Position numbers and translations under genes: made by a program
Part shown: positions 33,716-41,510 of the stretch, piece after piece
Numbering within the stretch: the first letter of the stretch is position 1
Layout: each line of letters opens with the position of its first letter
The notes under the pieces: model-generated
The model's database searches: none
The model's input: only the letters and a program-made list of their open reading frames with translations
Told to the model about the DNA's origin: nothing
Origin: Streptomyces antibioticus
GTDB lineage: Bacteria > Actinomycetota > Actinomycetes > Streptomycetales > Streptomycetaceae
Direction of reading: 5' to 3'
DNA length: 64,000 nucleotides
Assembly (NCBI RefSeq): GCF_002019855.1
Contig: NZ_CM007717.1
Span: forward strand, 8,317,750-8,381,749

Positions 33716-33763
33716 CCCTGCCGCGCGCCATGGCGGACGGCCCATCAAAGGTGCCCCGCGTCC

Positions 33764-34948
33764 TCAGGGCCGGGCGGCGACGAGCACGGGGTGCTCCTGT
33801 TCGCAGGTGTCGTCGATGCCCGAAGTCTCCCAGGCCGGGAACGGATCGGCCGAGGGCAGGGCCTCGCCGTCGGCCATGAGGCAGTCGGTCAGGGCCGATT
33901 GCAGGGCGTCCGCGTCCAACTGGGTTCCGATGAACACCAGTTCCTGACCGCCGGAGCTGCCCTCACCGCGGGCGGCGGACGGTTCGAAGCGGGCCACGGA
34001 CCCGGCCTGCGACCACAGCCCTGTCACGTGCGGGCGGCTGCCAAGGGTGAAGAACCCCTTGGAACGCAGGATCTGTCCGTAGACGCCGCTGTCCAGCCGC
34101 GAGGTCACGAACGTCCACAGCCGCTCGGGATGGAAGGGTACTTCGGCGCGGAAGACGGTGGAGGAGACGCCGTACTCCTCGGTCTCGGGTACGTGGTCGC
34201 CGTTGAGCTCCATGACCCAGCCCGGGGCCTGTTGGGCCCGCTCCAGGTCGAACAGCCCGGTGCCCACGACGTCGCCGACCCGAACGCGGCCGTGGACCGC
34301 GCGGACGATCCGCGCCGCCGGGTTGAGGCGGGTGAGGGCCGCCTGAAGCCGTTCGGCCGCATCGGCGTCGACGAGGTCGAGCTTGTTGAGCACGATGACG
34401 TCGGCGAACTCGATCTGATCCATCAGCAGGTCGCTGACGGTGCGTTCGTCGCCCTCGTACTGGTCGAGGCCACGCTCCACCAGCTCATCCCCAAGGGCGA
34501 GTTCGGTCAGGAAGCTCGCCGCGTCGACGACCGTGACCATGGTGTCCAGCCGGGCGACGTCGCTCAGTCTCACGCCGTCGTCGCGGGCGAACGCGAACGT
34601 GGCGGCCACCGGCATGGGCTCGGAGATGCCGGACGACTCGACCAGCAGGTAGTCGAACCGGCCTTCGCGGGCCAGCCGGCCGACCTCCTCCAGCAGGTCG
34701 TCGCGCAGAGTGCAGCAGATACAGCCGTTGGTCATCTCGACCAGACGTTCCTCGGTGCGGGACAGGGCCGCTTCGCCGCCGCGCACCAGGGCGGCGTCGA
34801 TGTTGACCTCGCTCATGTCGTTGACGATGACGGCGACACGCAGCCCCTCACGGTTGGTCAAGACGTGGTGGAGCAGGGTGGTCTTGCCGGCGCCGAGGAA
34901 ACCGGACAGGACGGTGACGGGCAGGCGGTCGAGCCGGTCGTAGGACAT
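33764..34948 (-). CDS. CobW/ZigA-family zinc metallochaperone GTPase
   Basis: The product is 394 residues. It has Walker A GFLGAGKTT, the metal motif TNGCICCTLRDDL (CXCC), a LLVESSGISEPMPVA switch region, the guanine motif LNKLDLVD and a C-terminal CobW_C domain (FHPERLWTFV, LRSKGFFTLGSRP). This fits COG0523 zinc chaperones rather than cobaltochelatase CobW, because its upstream partner is zinc-free ribosomal protein L32 and the promoter region has a Zur box. It probably delivers scarce zinc to target enzymes during starvation. It follows the L32 gene by six bases. Confidence 0.88.
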   Translation of the reverse strand: MSYDRLDRLPVTVLSGFLGAGKTTLLHHVLTNREGLRVAVIVNDMSEVNIDAALVRGGEAALSRTEERLVEMTNGCICCTLRDDLLEEVGRLAREGRFDYLLVESSGISEPMPVAATFAFARDDGVRLSDVARLDTMVTVVDAASFLTELALGDELVERGLDQYEGDERTVSDLLMDQIEFADVIVLNKLDLVDADAAERLQAALTRLNPAARIVRAVHGRVRVGDVVGTGLFDLERAQQAPGWVMELNGDHVPETEEYGVSSTVFRAEVPFHPERLWTFVTSRLDSGVYGQILRSKGFFTLGSRPHVTGLWSQAGSVARFEPSAARGEGSSGGQELVFIGTQLDADALQSALTDCLMADGEALPSADPFPAWETSGIDDTCEQEHPVLVAARP

Positions 34949-34954
34949 CGGGTG

Positions 34955-35125
34955 TCAGCCTTCGGGACGCAACAGGCCGCGCTCGTACGCCTTCGCCAGC
35001 CGCTGGGGGACCAGGTAGGACACGCCGTCCACGGTGACCGGCACGAGCTGCGGCGTGCCGGCCTTCCACTGGGCGCGACGGTGACGGGTGTTGCTGCGCG
35101 ACATCTTGCGTTTGGGCACGGCCAT
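34955..35125 (-). CDS. rpmF: Ribosomal protein L32, zinc-free paralogue
   Basis: The product is 56 residues: MAVPKRKMSRSNTRHRRAQW, then a tail ending in ERGLLRPEG. The start is the classical L32 N-terminus. The four-cysteine zinc ribbon of the usual L32 is absent, and no cysteine occurs at all. This marks the C-minus paralogue made under zinc limitation to free zinc held by ribosomes. A Zur box lies 42-56 bases upstream. It is the first gene of an operon with the ZigA-like GTPase. Confidence 0.92.
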   Translation of the reverse strand: MAVPKRKMSRSNTRHRRAQWKAGTPQLVPVTVDGVSYLVPQRLAKAYERGLLRPEG

Positions 35126-35166
35126 GGGGACCTCCGGAATGGGTGGGTGTGAGGCAGCACGCTACC

Positions 35167-35181
35167 TGAAAATGATTCCCA
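35167..35181. promoter_or_regulatory. Zur box
   Basis: TGAAAAT-G-ATTCCCA fits the 7-1-7 Zur palindrome (perfect form TGAAAAT-N-ATTTTCA) with two mismatches in the right arm. It lies upstream of the zinc-free L32/ZigA operon, the expected target. Confidence 0.75.
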
Positions 35182-35240
35182 TTACGAGTCGCGGTCGTGG
35201 TCGCGGTCGTGGTGTAGCCGTCGGCAGACTGACGGCGGGC

Positions 35241-36344
35241 TCACTCGTCCGACGTCTGCCCCCGCCGAGGCACCTGGGACGACATCGCCGCCGCGGCCTC
35301 CGCCTTGGCGTCGCTCACCGCGGCGGCGGCCTGTTTCCCGGCCTCGTCGGCGGCGGCCGCGGCGTCGAGCGCAACCGTCGAGCCCGCTTCGAGCTCCGGA
35401 ACCCCGCTCTCCTGCGGGGCGTCGTCGGCAGGGGCCGCTTCGTCAGGCTGCCCGGGCGTGGGCGGAGCCGGCGTCGCCTGATCACCGAACGCGCGGGTGA
35501 CGGTCCGCACCGCCTCGGTCAGCTCCCCCGGGATCACCCAGAACGTGTTGTTGTCGCTGCTCGCCAGATGGGGGAGCGTCTCGAGGTACTTGTAGGCCAG
35601 CACCTTCGGGTCGGCGTTGTTGCGATGGACGGCCTGGAAGACCAGCTCCACCGCCTTGGCCTCGCCGTCCGCACGCAGGATCATGGCCTGTTGTGTGCCC
35701 TGCGCCTCCAGGATGTCCTTCTGCTTCGTGCCCTCCGCGGTGAGGATCTTGGCTTGGCGTTCCCCTTCGGCGTGCAGGATGGCCGCGCGCTTGTCGCGCT
35801 CGGCCCGCATCTGCTTCTCCATCGCCTCCTTGATGGTGGCCGGAGGATCGATGGCCTTGATCTCGACGCGGTTGACCCGGATGCCCCACTTGCCCGTGGC
35901 GTCGTCGAGGACTGCGCGGAGCCGGGAGTTGATCTCCTCGCGCGAGGTGAGCGTCTCCTCCAGGTCCATGCTGCCGATGACGTTGCGCAGCGTCGTCACG
36001 GTGAGCTGGTCGATCGCCTGGAGGTAGTCGGCGACCTCGTAGGCCGCGGCCCGGGGGTCGGTGATCTGGTAGTAGAGCACGGTGTCGATGTTCACCACGA
36101 GGTTGTCCTCGGTGATCACCGGCCTGGGGTCGGACGAATAGACCTGCTCGCGCACGTCGAGCTTGGTGTTGACGCGGTCCGCCAGCGGTACGACGACGTT
36201 CAGGCCGGGTTGCAGCGTCCGGCGGTACCGGCCGAACCGCTCGATGTTGTAGCGCCGCGCCTGCGGGACGATCCGCACGGCGGACGCCACGAGGACGACC
36301 ACGACGAGGGCCACCACGAGAAGAGGGACGACAAGTGGATCCAC
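35241..36344 (-). CDS. SPFH/Band 7 (stomatin-like) membrane protein
   Basis: The product is 367 residues. It has one N-terminal membrane helix (VVPLLVVALVVVVLVAS), then a Band 7 domain with NIERFGRYRRTLQPGLNVVVP read in parts, LDVREQVYSS, ITEDNLVVNIDTVLYYQITD and LRNVIGSMDLEETLTSREEIN. A long coiled-coil region (EAMEKQMRAERDKRAAILHA) follows, then an Ala/Pro-rich tail. Paired with NfeD next door, it fits the flotillin/stomatin-NfeD partnership that scaffolds membrane domains and membrane-protein quality control. The two genes are 29 bases apart. Confidence 0.9.
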   Translation of the reverse strand: MDPLVVPLLVVALVVVVLVASAVRIVPQARRYNIERFGRYRRTLQPGLNVVVPLADRVNTKLDVREQVYSSDPRPVITEDNLVVNIDTVLYYQITDPRAAAYEVADYLQAIDQLTVTTLRNVIGSMDLEETLTSREEINSRLRAVLDDATGKWGIRVNRVEIKAIDPPATIKEAMEKQMRAERDKRAAILHAEGERQAKILTAEGTKQKDILEAQGTQQAMILRADGEAKAVELVFQAVHRNNADPKVLAYKYLETLPHLASSDNNTFWVIPGELTEAVRTVTRAFGDQATPAPPTPGQPDEAAPADDAPQESGVPELEAGSTVALDAAAAADEAGKQAAAAVSDAKAEAAAAMSSQVPRRGQTSDE

Positions 36345-36373
36345 AATGCCTCCGTTGCTGTGTGTTCAGCCCT

Positions 36374-36811
36374 TCACGGAAGGAGTTCCCGGGGATAGAC
36401 GATGGCCGTGGCACCGTCGATCTCCATGACGTCGACGAACGCTCCCACGGGGATCACCAAGGTCTCGTCGAGGGCGCGGGCGGACCATTCCTCGCCGGAG
36501 AGCTTGATCAGGCCGTGGGTCGCGGTGACTTCCTGCATGACCTCGGCCCGCCTGCCGATCAGGGCGTCGGTGCCCTCGCGGGTGAGGGGCTGCCGTGCCA
36601 TGTGGCGCAGCGCCACGGGACGGACGAGAAGGAGCCCCGCCGCCGTCACCGCCCCGAAGGCGGCGATCTGGCCGGCGGCGCCGATGCCCGCACCGGCGAC
36701 CACGGCGGCCACCAGGGCGGCGCCCGCCAGCAACCCGAAGACCAAGGTCAGGGTGAAGAACTCCGCGGCACCCAGTACCCCGGCGGCGAGCAGCCATACG
36801 AACCAAGGCAT
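36374..36811 (-). CDS. NfeD-like membrane protein
   Basis: The product is 145 residues from ATG 36811, preceded by AAGGTGG; a GTG four codons earlier is possible. There are several hydrophobic helices (FVWLLAAGVLGAAEFFTL onward). A C-terminal OB-fold domain starts near GTDALIGRRAEVMQ and contains GLIKLSGEEWSARALDE and VGAFVDVMEIDGAT. This is the short NfeD type without protease domain, which partners Band 7 proteins. It is the first gene of the pair. Confidence 0.88.
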   Translation of the reverse strand: MPWFVWLLAAGVLGAAEFFTLTLVFGLLAGAALVAAVVAGAGIGAAGQIAAFGAVTAAGLLLVRPVALRHMARQPLTREGTDALIGRRAEVMQEVTATHGLIKLSGEEWSARALDETLVIPVGAFVDVMEIDGATAIVYPRELLP

Positions 36812-37179
36812 CGGATCGCCCACCTTGAAGAGGTTTCCACCAGGCTACCTTCGGTGACGCCGGGCGGAACAGACGCGGGAGCGGGGATACTTGACCGTCG
36901 AAGGGCTTGCCCTGACCGGCGGGGTACCCGCGGGCGGACGAACGGCCGAGCCGACGGCACCGGGCTGCGTCATGGCTCCTCCTCCCGTGAGTCGAAGGAT
37001 CCCGCGAGTCGACGGATCGATGGACAGGGTCCCTGCCAGCGTCACACACGGCCTTACGGCACCGCCATCGGGGCCGACACCCACTTCCACCGACCCGTGG
37101 TCAATCGCCCCACGCCCCCACACTGCCCTGCGGCCACCCGCCCTACGCCCCCACGCTGCCCTGCCTCCACCCACCCCCG
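36812..37179. other. Intergenic stretch, nothing assigned
   Basis: This 368-base stretch lies between two minus-strand genes. Apart from C-rich imperfect duplication (two copies of a CCCCCACxCTGCCCTGC-like run around 37110-37165), no gene, terminator or RNA was recognised. Confidence 0.5.
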
Positions 37180-37845
37180 TCAGCCCGCCGCCCGCGCGAG
37201 GCCGTCGAGGATGAGGTCCAGACCGAACTCGAACTCGTCGCCGTAGGAGTACCCGGGCCGCAGAACGTGAGCGGTCGCGATCTCGGTCAGGTACGGAAAC
37301 TCGCCGTCACCGAATCCGCTCATGATGGACTCCGCCACTTCGGCGGTCTCGGCCGGGGTGTCGAAGGGCAGGGTCTTCTCCTGGAGGGCGAACCCGTAGA
37401 TGTAGCTGTCGAGGACGGAGACGGCGTGGGCGGTCAGGGTGAGGGAGAGCCCGCCCTGACGCAGGCAGCCGAGAACGGCGTCATGGTGACGCAGGGTGGC
37501 CGGTCCCGGTGTGGACCGGGACTCCATCATCCCGATCGCCCAGCGGTGGCGGGACAGCACGTGGCGCATGGAAAGCGCCCGTTGCCGCATCGCCTGTCTC
37601 CAGCCGTCGTCCGGCGCGGGCAGTTCGACCTCGGCGAAGACCAGATCGACCATCCCGTCCAGCAGGTCCTCCTTGTTGGCCACGTGGTTGTACAAGGACA
37701 TCGCCTCGACCCCGACGGCCTCGCCCAGCTTGCGCATGCTGAGCGTCTCCAAACCGCCGGTGTCGGCGAGTTCGACCGCGGCGCGCAGGACCCGCTGCCG
37801 GGTGAGCGTCTCGCGGGCCTGCTGCGGGCCGGTTCGACGGGGCAC
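37180..37845 (-). CDS. TetR-family repressor
   Basis: The product is 221 residues from GTG 37845. The N-terminal helix-turn-helix is LRAAVELADTGGLETLSMRKLGEAVGVEAMSLYNHVANKEDLLDGM read in parts. The C-terminal domain resembles TetR_C proteins with DSYIYGFALQEKTLPF and LTEIATAHVL. It is divergent from an oxidoreductase gene, and three matching palindromes lie in between, the usual local-repressor arrangement. The inducing ligand is unknown. Confidence 0.9.
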   Translation of the reverse strand: MPRRTGPQQARETLTRQRVLRAAVELADTGGLETLSMRKLGEAVGVEAMSLYNHVANKEDLLDGMVDLVFAEVELPAPDDGWRQAMRQRALSMRHVLSRHRWAIGMMESRSTPGPATLRHHDAVLGCLRQGGLSLTLTAHAVSVLDSYIYGFALQEKTLPFDTPAETAEVAESIMSGFGDGEFPYLTEIATAHVLRPGYSYGDEFEFGLDLILDGLARAAG

Positions 37846-37888
37846 GGTGAACGGTCACTTCCCTTCATGGTCTGCCAGCGTTGACGAG

Positions 37889-37940
37889 CTTACGCCGTAA
37901 GTGCTGTACTTACGCCGTAAGCAGGTACTTACGCTGTAAG
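37889..37940. promoter_or_regulatory. Three TetR-type operators
   Basis: CTTACGCCGTAAG occurs at 37889-37901 and 37909-37921, and CTTACGCTGTAAG at 37928-37940. Centre spacings are 20 and 19 bp, about two helical turns, so several dimers could bind on one face. They lie between the divergent TetR gene and the oxidoreductase gene. Confidence 0.85.
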
Positions 37941-37970
37941 TGACCGAGAACGGGACGGGGAGCAGCGACG

Positions 37971-39002
37971 ATGCGGAACACGAACGAGCCCGTCACAACC
38001 GACGGCGGGACCACGACCATGGCCGCCGTCGTGCAGGACCGGTACGGCGCGGAGCCGGAAGCCGTGCTGCGCCCGGCGCGCCTCGCCCGCCCCGGCATCG
38101 GGCCGGACGAGGTACTGGTGCGGGTGCGCGCCTCCAGCGTGGACCGGGGGACCTGGCACCTGATGGCCGGTCTGCCGTACGCCGTCCGACCCGTGAGCGG
38201 GCTGCGCAGGCCGAGGCTCCCCAACCCCGGCCGCAACATCGCCGGTGTCGTCGAAGCGGTCGGCCGCGACGTGACCGGGTTCGCGCCCGGCGACGAGGTC
38301 TACGGCACGGCGGCCTCCGCGTTCGCCGAGTATGCCGCCGCCCGTCCCGACCGGATCGCTCCCAAGCCCGCCGGACTCACCTTCGAGGAGGCCGCGACGG
38401 TCCCCGTGAGCGGGCTCACCGCACTCCAGGCGGTGCGCGACAAAGGCAGGATCCGGTCGGGCCAGCAGGTCCTGATCACGGGCGCCGCCGGCGGCGTCGG
38501 CGCCTTCGCGGTCCAGCTCGCCCACTCCTACGGCGCCCAGGTCACCGCCGTCGCGAGCACCTCCAAGCTCGACGCCGTGCGGGCCCTGGGCGCCGACCAT
38601 GTGAGCGACTACACGCGCGAGGACTTCCTCGCCGGCCCGCGCCGCTACGACGTCATCATCGATATCGCGGGCAACCGCCGTCTGCGGGATCTACGCCGGT
38701 CCCTGACGCCTCGCGGCCGACTGATCATCACCGGCGGCGAGACGAACGGCCGCTGGCTCGGCGGCACCGACCGCCAGCTCCGCGCCCAGATGCTGTCACC
38801 GTTCACAGGCCAGCACCTGGGTACGTTCATCTCCTCCGAGCACGCAGACGGGCTGCGCGACCTGACCGCCCTCATCGACGCGGGCACCCTCCGCCCTGTG
38901 GTGGACAGCGTCTATCCGCTCGCCGAGACCGCCGCAGCCGTCCGACACCTCCTCGACGGCCGCGTGATCGGCAAACTGGCGCTCACCCTGCCTGCCGAGT
39001 AA
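37971..39002 (+). CDS. NAD(P)-dependent alcohol dehydrogenase / quinone oxidoreductase (MDR family)
   Basis: The product is 343 residues with GGGGAG upstream of ATG 37971. It is a medium-chain dehydrogenase/reductase: GPDEVLVRVRASSVDRGTWH, GRNIAGVVEAVG, FAPGDEVYG, ATVPVSGLTALQAV and the nucleotide-binding ITGAAGGVGAFAVQLA. No structural or catalytic zinc ligands of the classical kind were seen, so it is closer to zinc-free quinone or enone reductases. It is controlled by the divergent TetR protein. Confidence 0.88.
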   Translation: MRNTNEPVTTDGGTTTMAAVVQDRYGAEPEAVLRPARLARPGIGPDEVLVRVRASSVDRGTWHLMAGLPYAVRPVSGLRRPRLPNPGRNIAGVVEAVGRDVTGFAPGDEVYGTAASAFAEYAAARPDRIAPKPAGLTFEEAATVPVSGLTALQAVRDKGRIRSGQQVLITGAAGGVGAFAVQLAHSYGAQVTAVASTSKLDAVRALGADHVSDYTREDFLAGPRRYDVIIDIAGNRRLRDLRRSLTPRGRLIITGGETNGRWLGGTDRQLRAQMLSPFTGQHLGTFISSEHADGLRDLTALIDAGTLRPVVDSVYPLAETAAAVRHLLDGRVIGKLALTLPAE

Positions 39003-39073
39003 CACCGTACGGCGACCCGACCACCACCACGCCGCCGACCGGCGGCAGCTCCGCCCCGGCCGGGGCGGCCCCG

Positions 39074-40570
39074 TCAGGACGCCGATCCGTCCTGTGCGTT
39101 GGTGGCATGGCCGCCGCATTCCTCGGTCATCGCGGCGAGGACGGTGGTGTCGTCGCGGTCCCAGTCCGTGCCGTGGTCCTCGGCGACCCGGTAGAGAAGG
39201 TCGACCACCTCGCGTGGGTCGGTCCCGTCGCGGGCCACGGCGTCGGTGACCGCCTCCCGGCCGAGCATCGCCCCTGCGCTATTGCGGGCTTCGGTGAGAC
39301 CGTCGGTGGCCAGTACGACCAGGTCGCCGGGGTCGAGCGGGCAGTACCGCACCTCCCACATGCCGTCGGGGTCGGCGATGAACGGGCCGATCACCGGTCC
39401 GGTGGGACCGAGTTCCTCGACGGTGCCGTCGGCCCGGCGGAGCAGGGCGATCTCATGACCGGCGTTCAGCCAGGCGAGGCGGCCGGTGCCGGGGTCGAGG
39501 ACGGCGACGACGAGGGTGGTGAAGCGTTCGTCCTCGGGTTCGATCACGGTCCAGGCGGCGGCCGCCGCGGTGCGGGGGTCGGGATCGAGGCGGAGGACGG
39601 CGAGGACGGCGCTCTTGATCTGGACCGCGAGCAGACCGGCATCGGTGCCGTGGCCGGCGACATCGCCCTGGAGGAGGACGGTGGTGCCGTCGGGCAGAGC
39701 GAGGGTGCCGAGGAAGTCGCCCGCGATGACGCCTTCGGCCGTGTGGATGCTGCCGTGGACGGCCACGCCGGAGCCGGGGGAGTGCTGGGCGTTCAGGATG
39801 CGGCGCAGCCCGTCGGAGGCGGCGGCGTCGGTGCGCAGGGCCTCGCGGTCCTTGTCGGCCTGGTGCTGGGACCTCTTCAGGATCAGGAGGGTGCGTTCGG
39901 CTTGGCCGAGCACCCCGCCGAGCCACGGGGTCGGGCGGTGGGCGATGCGGGTGTCGGGGGCGGTACCGCTGGCGGTACGTCCGAGATGGGATTCGAGGTC
40001 GGCGAGCGGCATGACGATTCTGCGCCACACCGCGAACGCCAGACCGCCCAGGATGAGCAGGAGGGCGGTGACGCAGGCCATCTGGAGGGCGAGCAGGGCC
40101 TTCTGGGCGGTGACGGCGTCCTCGCGGTCCTTCGCCTTGTGCGCGTCGAGGGCGGCGGCCAGGACGTCGGCGGCGGCGAGGAGGGGATGGAGGCCGGTGT
40201 CGGGCCGGGCGAGCCAGTCGGTGAGCGCGGCACTGAGCGCCGAACTCTGCGCTTCCAGGCCGAGCGGGCGGGCATCGGCGTCGATGTCCTCGGCCAGAGC
40301 CCTGACGCGGATCGCGTACGGGGCCTGCACCGGTCTTCCGGTGGAGGCGGCGGAGGAGGCGTGCTCGGTCTCCTCGTCGACGGTGTGGATGGTGGAGAAC
40401 AGCGCGCCCACGTTGCGGCTGGCGCTGTCGGCATGACCGCCGGTCATCGCGCTGCCGGTGTAGACCCGGAACGCGAGCGCGACGTCCAGCACGGTCAGCG
40501 CCACCGCCACGATCACGGCGGCCACCAGCGCCGCTCCGGCAGAGCGGAAGACGGAACGTCTCTTGGTCAC
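39074..40570 (-). CDS. Membrane-bound PP2C/SpoIIE-type protein phosphatase
   Basis: The GTG at 40570 has GGAG six bases upstream. The product is 498 residues. An N-terminal helix (~13-35), an extracellular ~130-residue region and a second helix (ALLALQMACVTALLLILGGLAFAVW read in parts) give a sensor topology, then a short HAMP-like segment. The SpoIIE catalytic domain follows (~residues 265-490): AGDFLGTLALPDGTTVLLQGDVAGHGTDAG in parts, WLNAGHEIALLRR, VVLATDGLTEARN and DDTTVLAAM. The metal-binding aspartates are present. It probably dephosphorylates anti-sigma-factor antagonists in response to an outside signal. No kinase partner lies nearby. Confidence 0.88.
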   Translation of the reverse strand: MTKRRSVFRSAGAALVAAVIVAVALTVLDVALAFRVYTGSAMTGGHADSASRNVGALFSTIHTVDEETEHASSAASTGRPVQAPYAIRVRALAEDIDADARPLGLEAQSSALSAALTDWLARPDTGLHPLLAAADVLAAALDAHKAKDREDAVTAQKALLALQMACVTALLLILGGLAFAVWRRIVMPLADLESHLGRTASGTAPDTRIAHRPTPWLGGVLGQAERTLLILKRSQHQADKDREALRTDAAASDGLRRILNAQHSPGSGVAVHGSIHTAEGVIAGDFLGTLALPDGTTVLLQGDVAGHGTDAGLLAVQIKSAVLAVLRLDPDPRTAAAAAWTVIEPEDERFTTLVVAVLDPGTGRLAWLNAGHEIALLRRADGTVEELGPTGPVIGPFIADPDGMWEVRYCPLDPGDLVVLATDGLTEARNSAGAMLGREAVTDAVARDGTDPREVVDLLYRVAEDHGTDWDRDDTTVLAAMTEECGGHATNAQDGSAS

Positions 40571-40599
40571 GCCGATCTCCGATCCACTGGCTCCGGGTG

Positions 40600-40938
40600 T
40601 CAGCCCTGGCGGGGGCTGAGAGCGCCCCCGGTGGTCTGGAGGCTGCGGGACTCGGTGCCGGTCTGGATCAGCAGATGGGACCTTCCGGTGCGGATGCGGG
40701 ACGTGAGGTCCGCGACGACCTCCGGGGCGACGCCGCAGCCTTCCCGGCGGAGCCTGGAGAGACGTGCCGGCCGCTGCTGACGACGCAGATCGCGGTCGGC
40801 GAGCTGGACCTGCGGCAGGTCCAGCAGGAGCCGTCGGCAGACAGTTGGCTCGATGGTCCGCCCGCGAAACGCCGACGGGTGAAGATCGCGGCACGCCTCG
40901 CCGACGAGCATGTCCTCGGGCTCTCCGGTCGGGCTCAT
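40600..40938 (-). CDS. Hypothetical protein
   Basis: The product is 112 residues and its start overlaps the stop of the upstream small gene (ATGA). Codon bias is normal for this genome. There is no recognised domain; the protein is Arg- and Leu-rich with CRRLLLDLPQVQLADRDLRR and a VADLTSRIRTGRSHLLIQTG segment. It precedes the SpoIIE-type phosphatase on the same strand (29 bases apart), so the three genes may form one transcript. Confidence 0.5.
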   Translation of the reverse strand: MSPTGEPEDMLVGEACRDLHPSAFRGRTIEPTVCRRLLLDLPQVQLADRDLRRQQRPARLSRLRREGCGVAPEVVADLTSRIRTGRSHLLIQTGTESRSLQTTGGALSPRQG

Positions 40939-41141
40939 ACGCCGTGGCCTTTCTCGGGCTGGACGGTGCGGCCGGGAACGCGGCTCGGCAGTCGGTCGTA
41001 CGTGCTCATGTCGGGCAGCGCCTGCTCACGCCGAGCCCGGCGGATTCTCTCGAACAGCCACTCACGTGACCCGTGCACCAGCGGTCTCCTGACCTGGACC
41101 GTGATCAACAGGCTCAGCGTGACGGCCAACCAGCCCAACAC
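40935..41141 (-). CDS. Small single-helix membrane protein
   Basis: The product is ~68 residues from GTG 41141 (start uncertain; earlier starts add Arg/Ser-rich sequence unlike protein). One hydrophobic helix (VLGWLAVTLSLLITVQV) leads into a basic region (WLFERIRRARREQALPD). The family is unknown. It overlaps the next gene by 4 bp and lies upstream of the phosphatase. Confidence 0.45.
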   Translation of the reverse strand: MLGWLAVTLSLLITVQVRRPLVHGSREWLFERIRRARREQALPDMSTYDRLPSRVPGRTVQPEKGHGV

Positions 41142-41510
41142 ATCTTGATTACGCCGAAAGCGGCATGTTTCACACGATCGCACCGAACGGCCGCCGGTTG
41201 CATCGGAGGGCAACCAGCCGGCGGCCGTCCTGCTGCGGTTGACCCGGCGTCCGTGCTGAGCCACCACAACTCCGCGACACCGTCACCGCCCCGCGGGCCC
41301 CCGTCGGCGCACCCCCACCTCCTCGACCGCCTCCGGCGCGGCTCCCGGTCCCGAGAGGATCTGTGCCGAGGGCCGGGTCGCTCCCCGCGAGAGGGTTTCG
41401 CCCGGTTGGTTCCATCGAGGTGACGGTCTCTCAACACCGTATGGCCGCAAGTGACTTGAGCTGCACGTCCTATTTCCCTGAGGTCAGGCGCCAGTTGTAC
41501 AGTCCGTGGT
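41142..41510. other. Intergenic stretch with candidate promoter
   Basis: No gene is seen in these 369 bases between divergent genes. TACAGT at 41498-41503 is a possible -10 for the plus-strand gene, whose GTG start at 41511 would then be at or next to the transcription start. No other structure was recognised. Confidence 0.4.

Noticed and set aside
33764..34948. CobW as part of cobalamin biosynthesis
   Set aside because: It pairs with zinc-free L32 behind a Zur box, so the zinc-chaperone branch is far more likely.
35189..35212. 12-bp tandem repeat TCGCGGTCGTGG x2 near the Zur box
   Set aside because: Only two copies. It looks like simple slippage and has no evident role.
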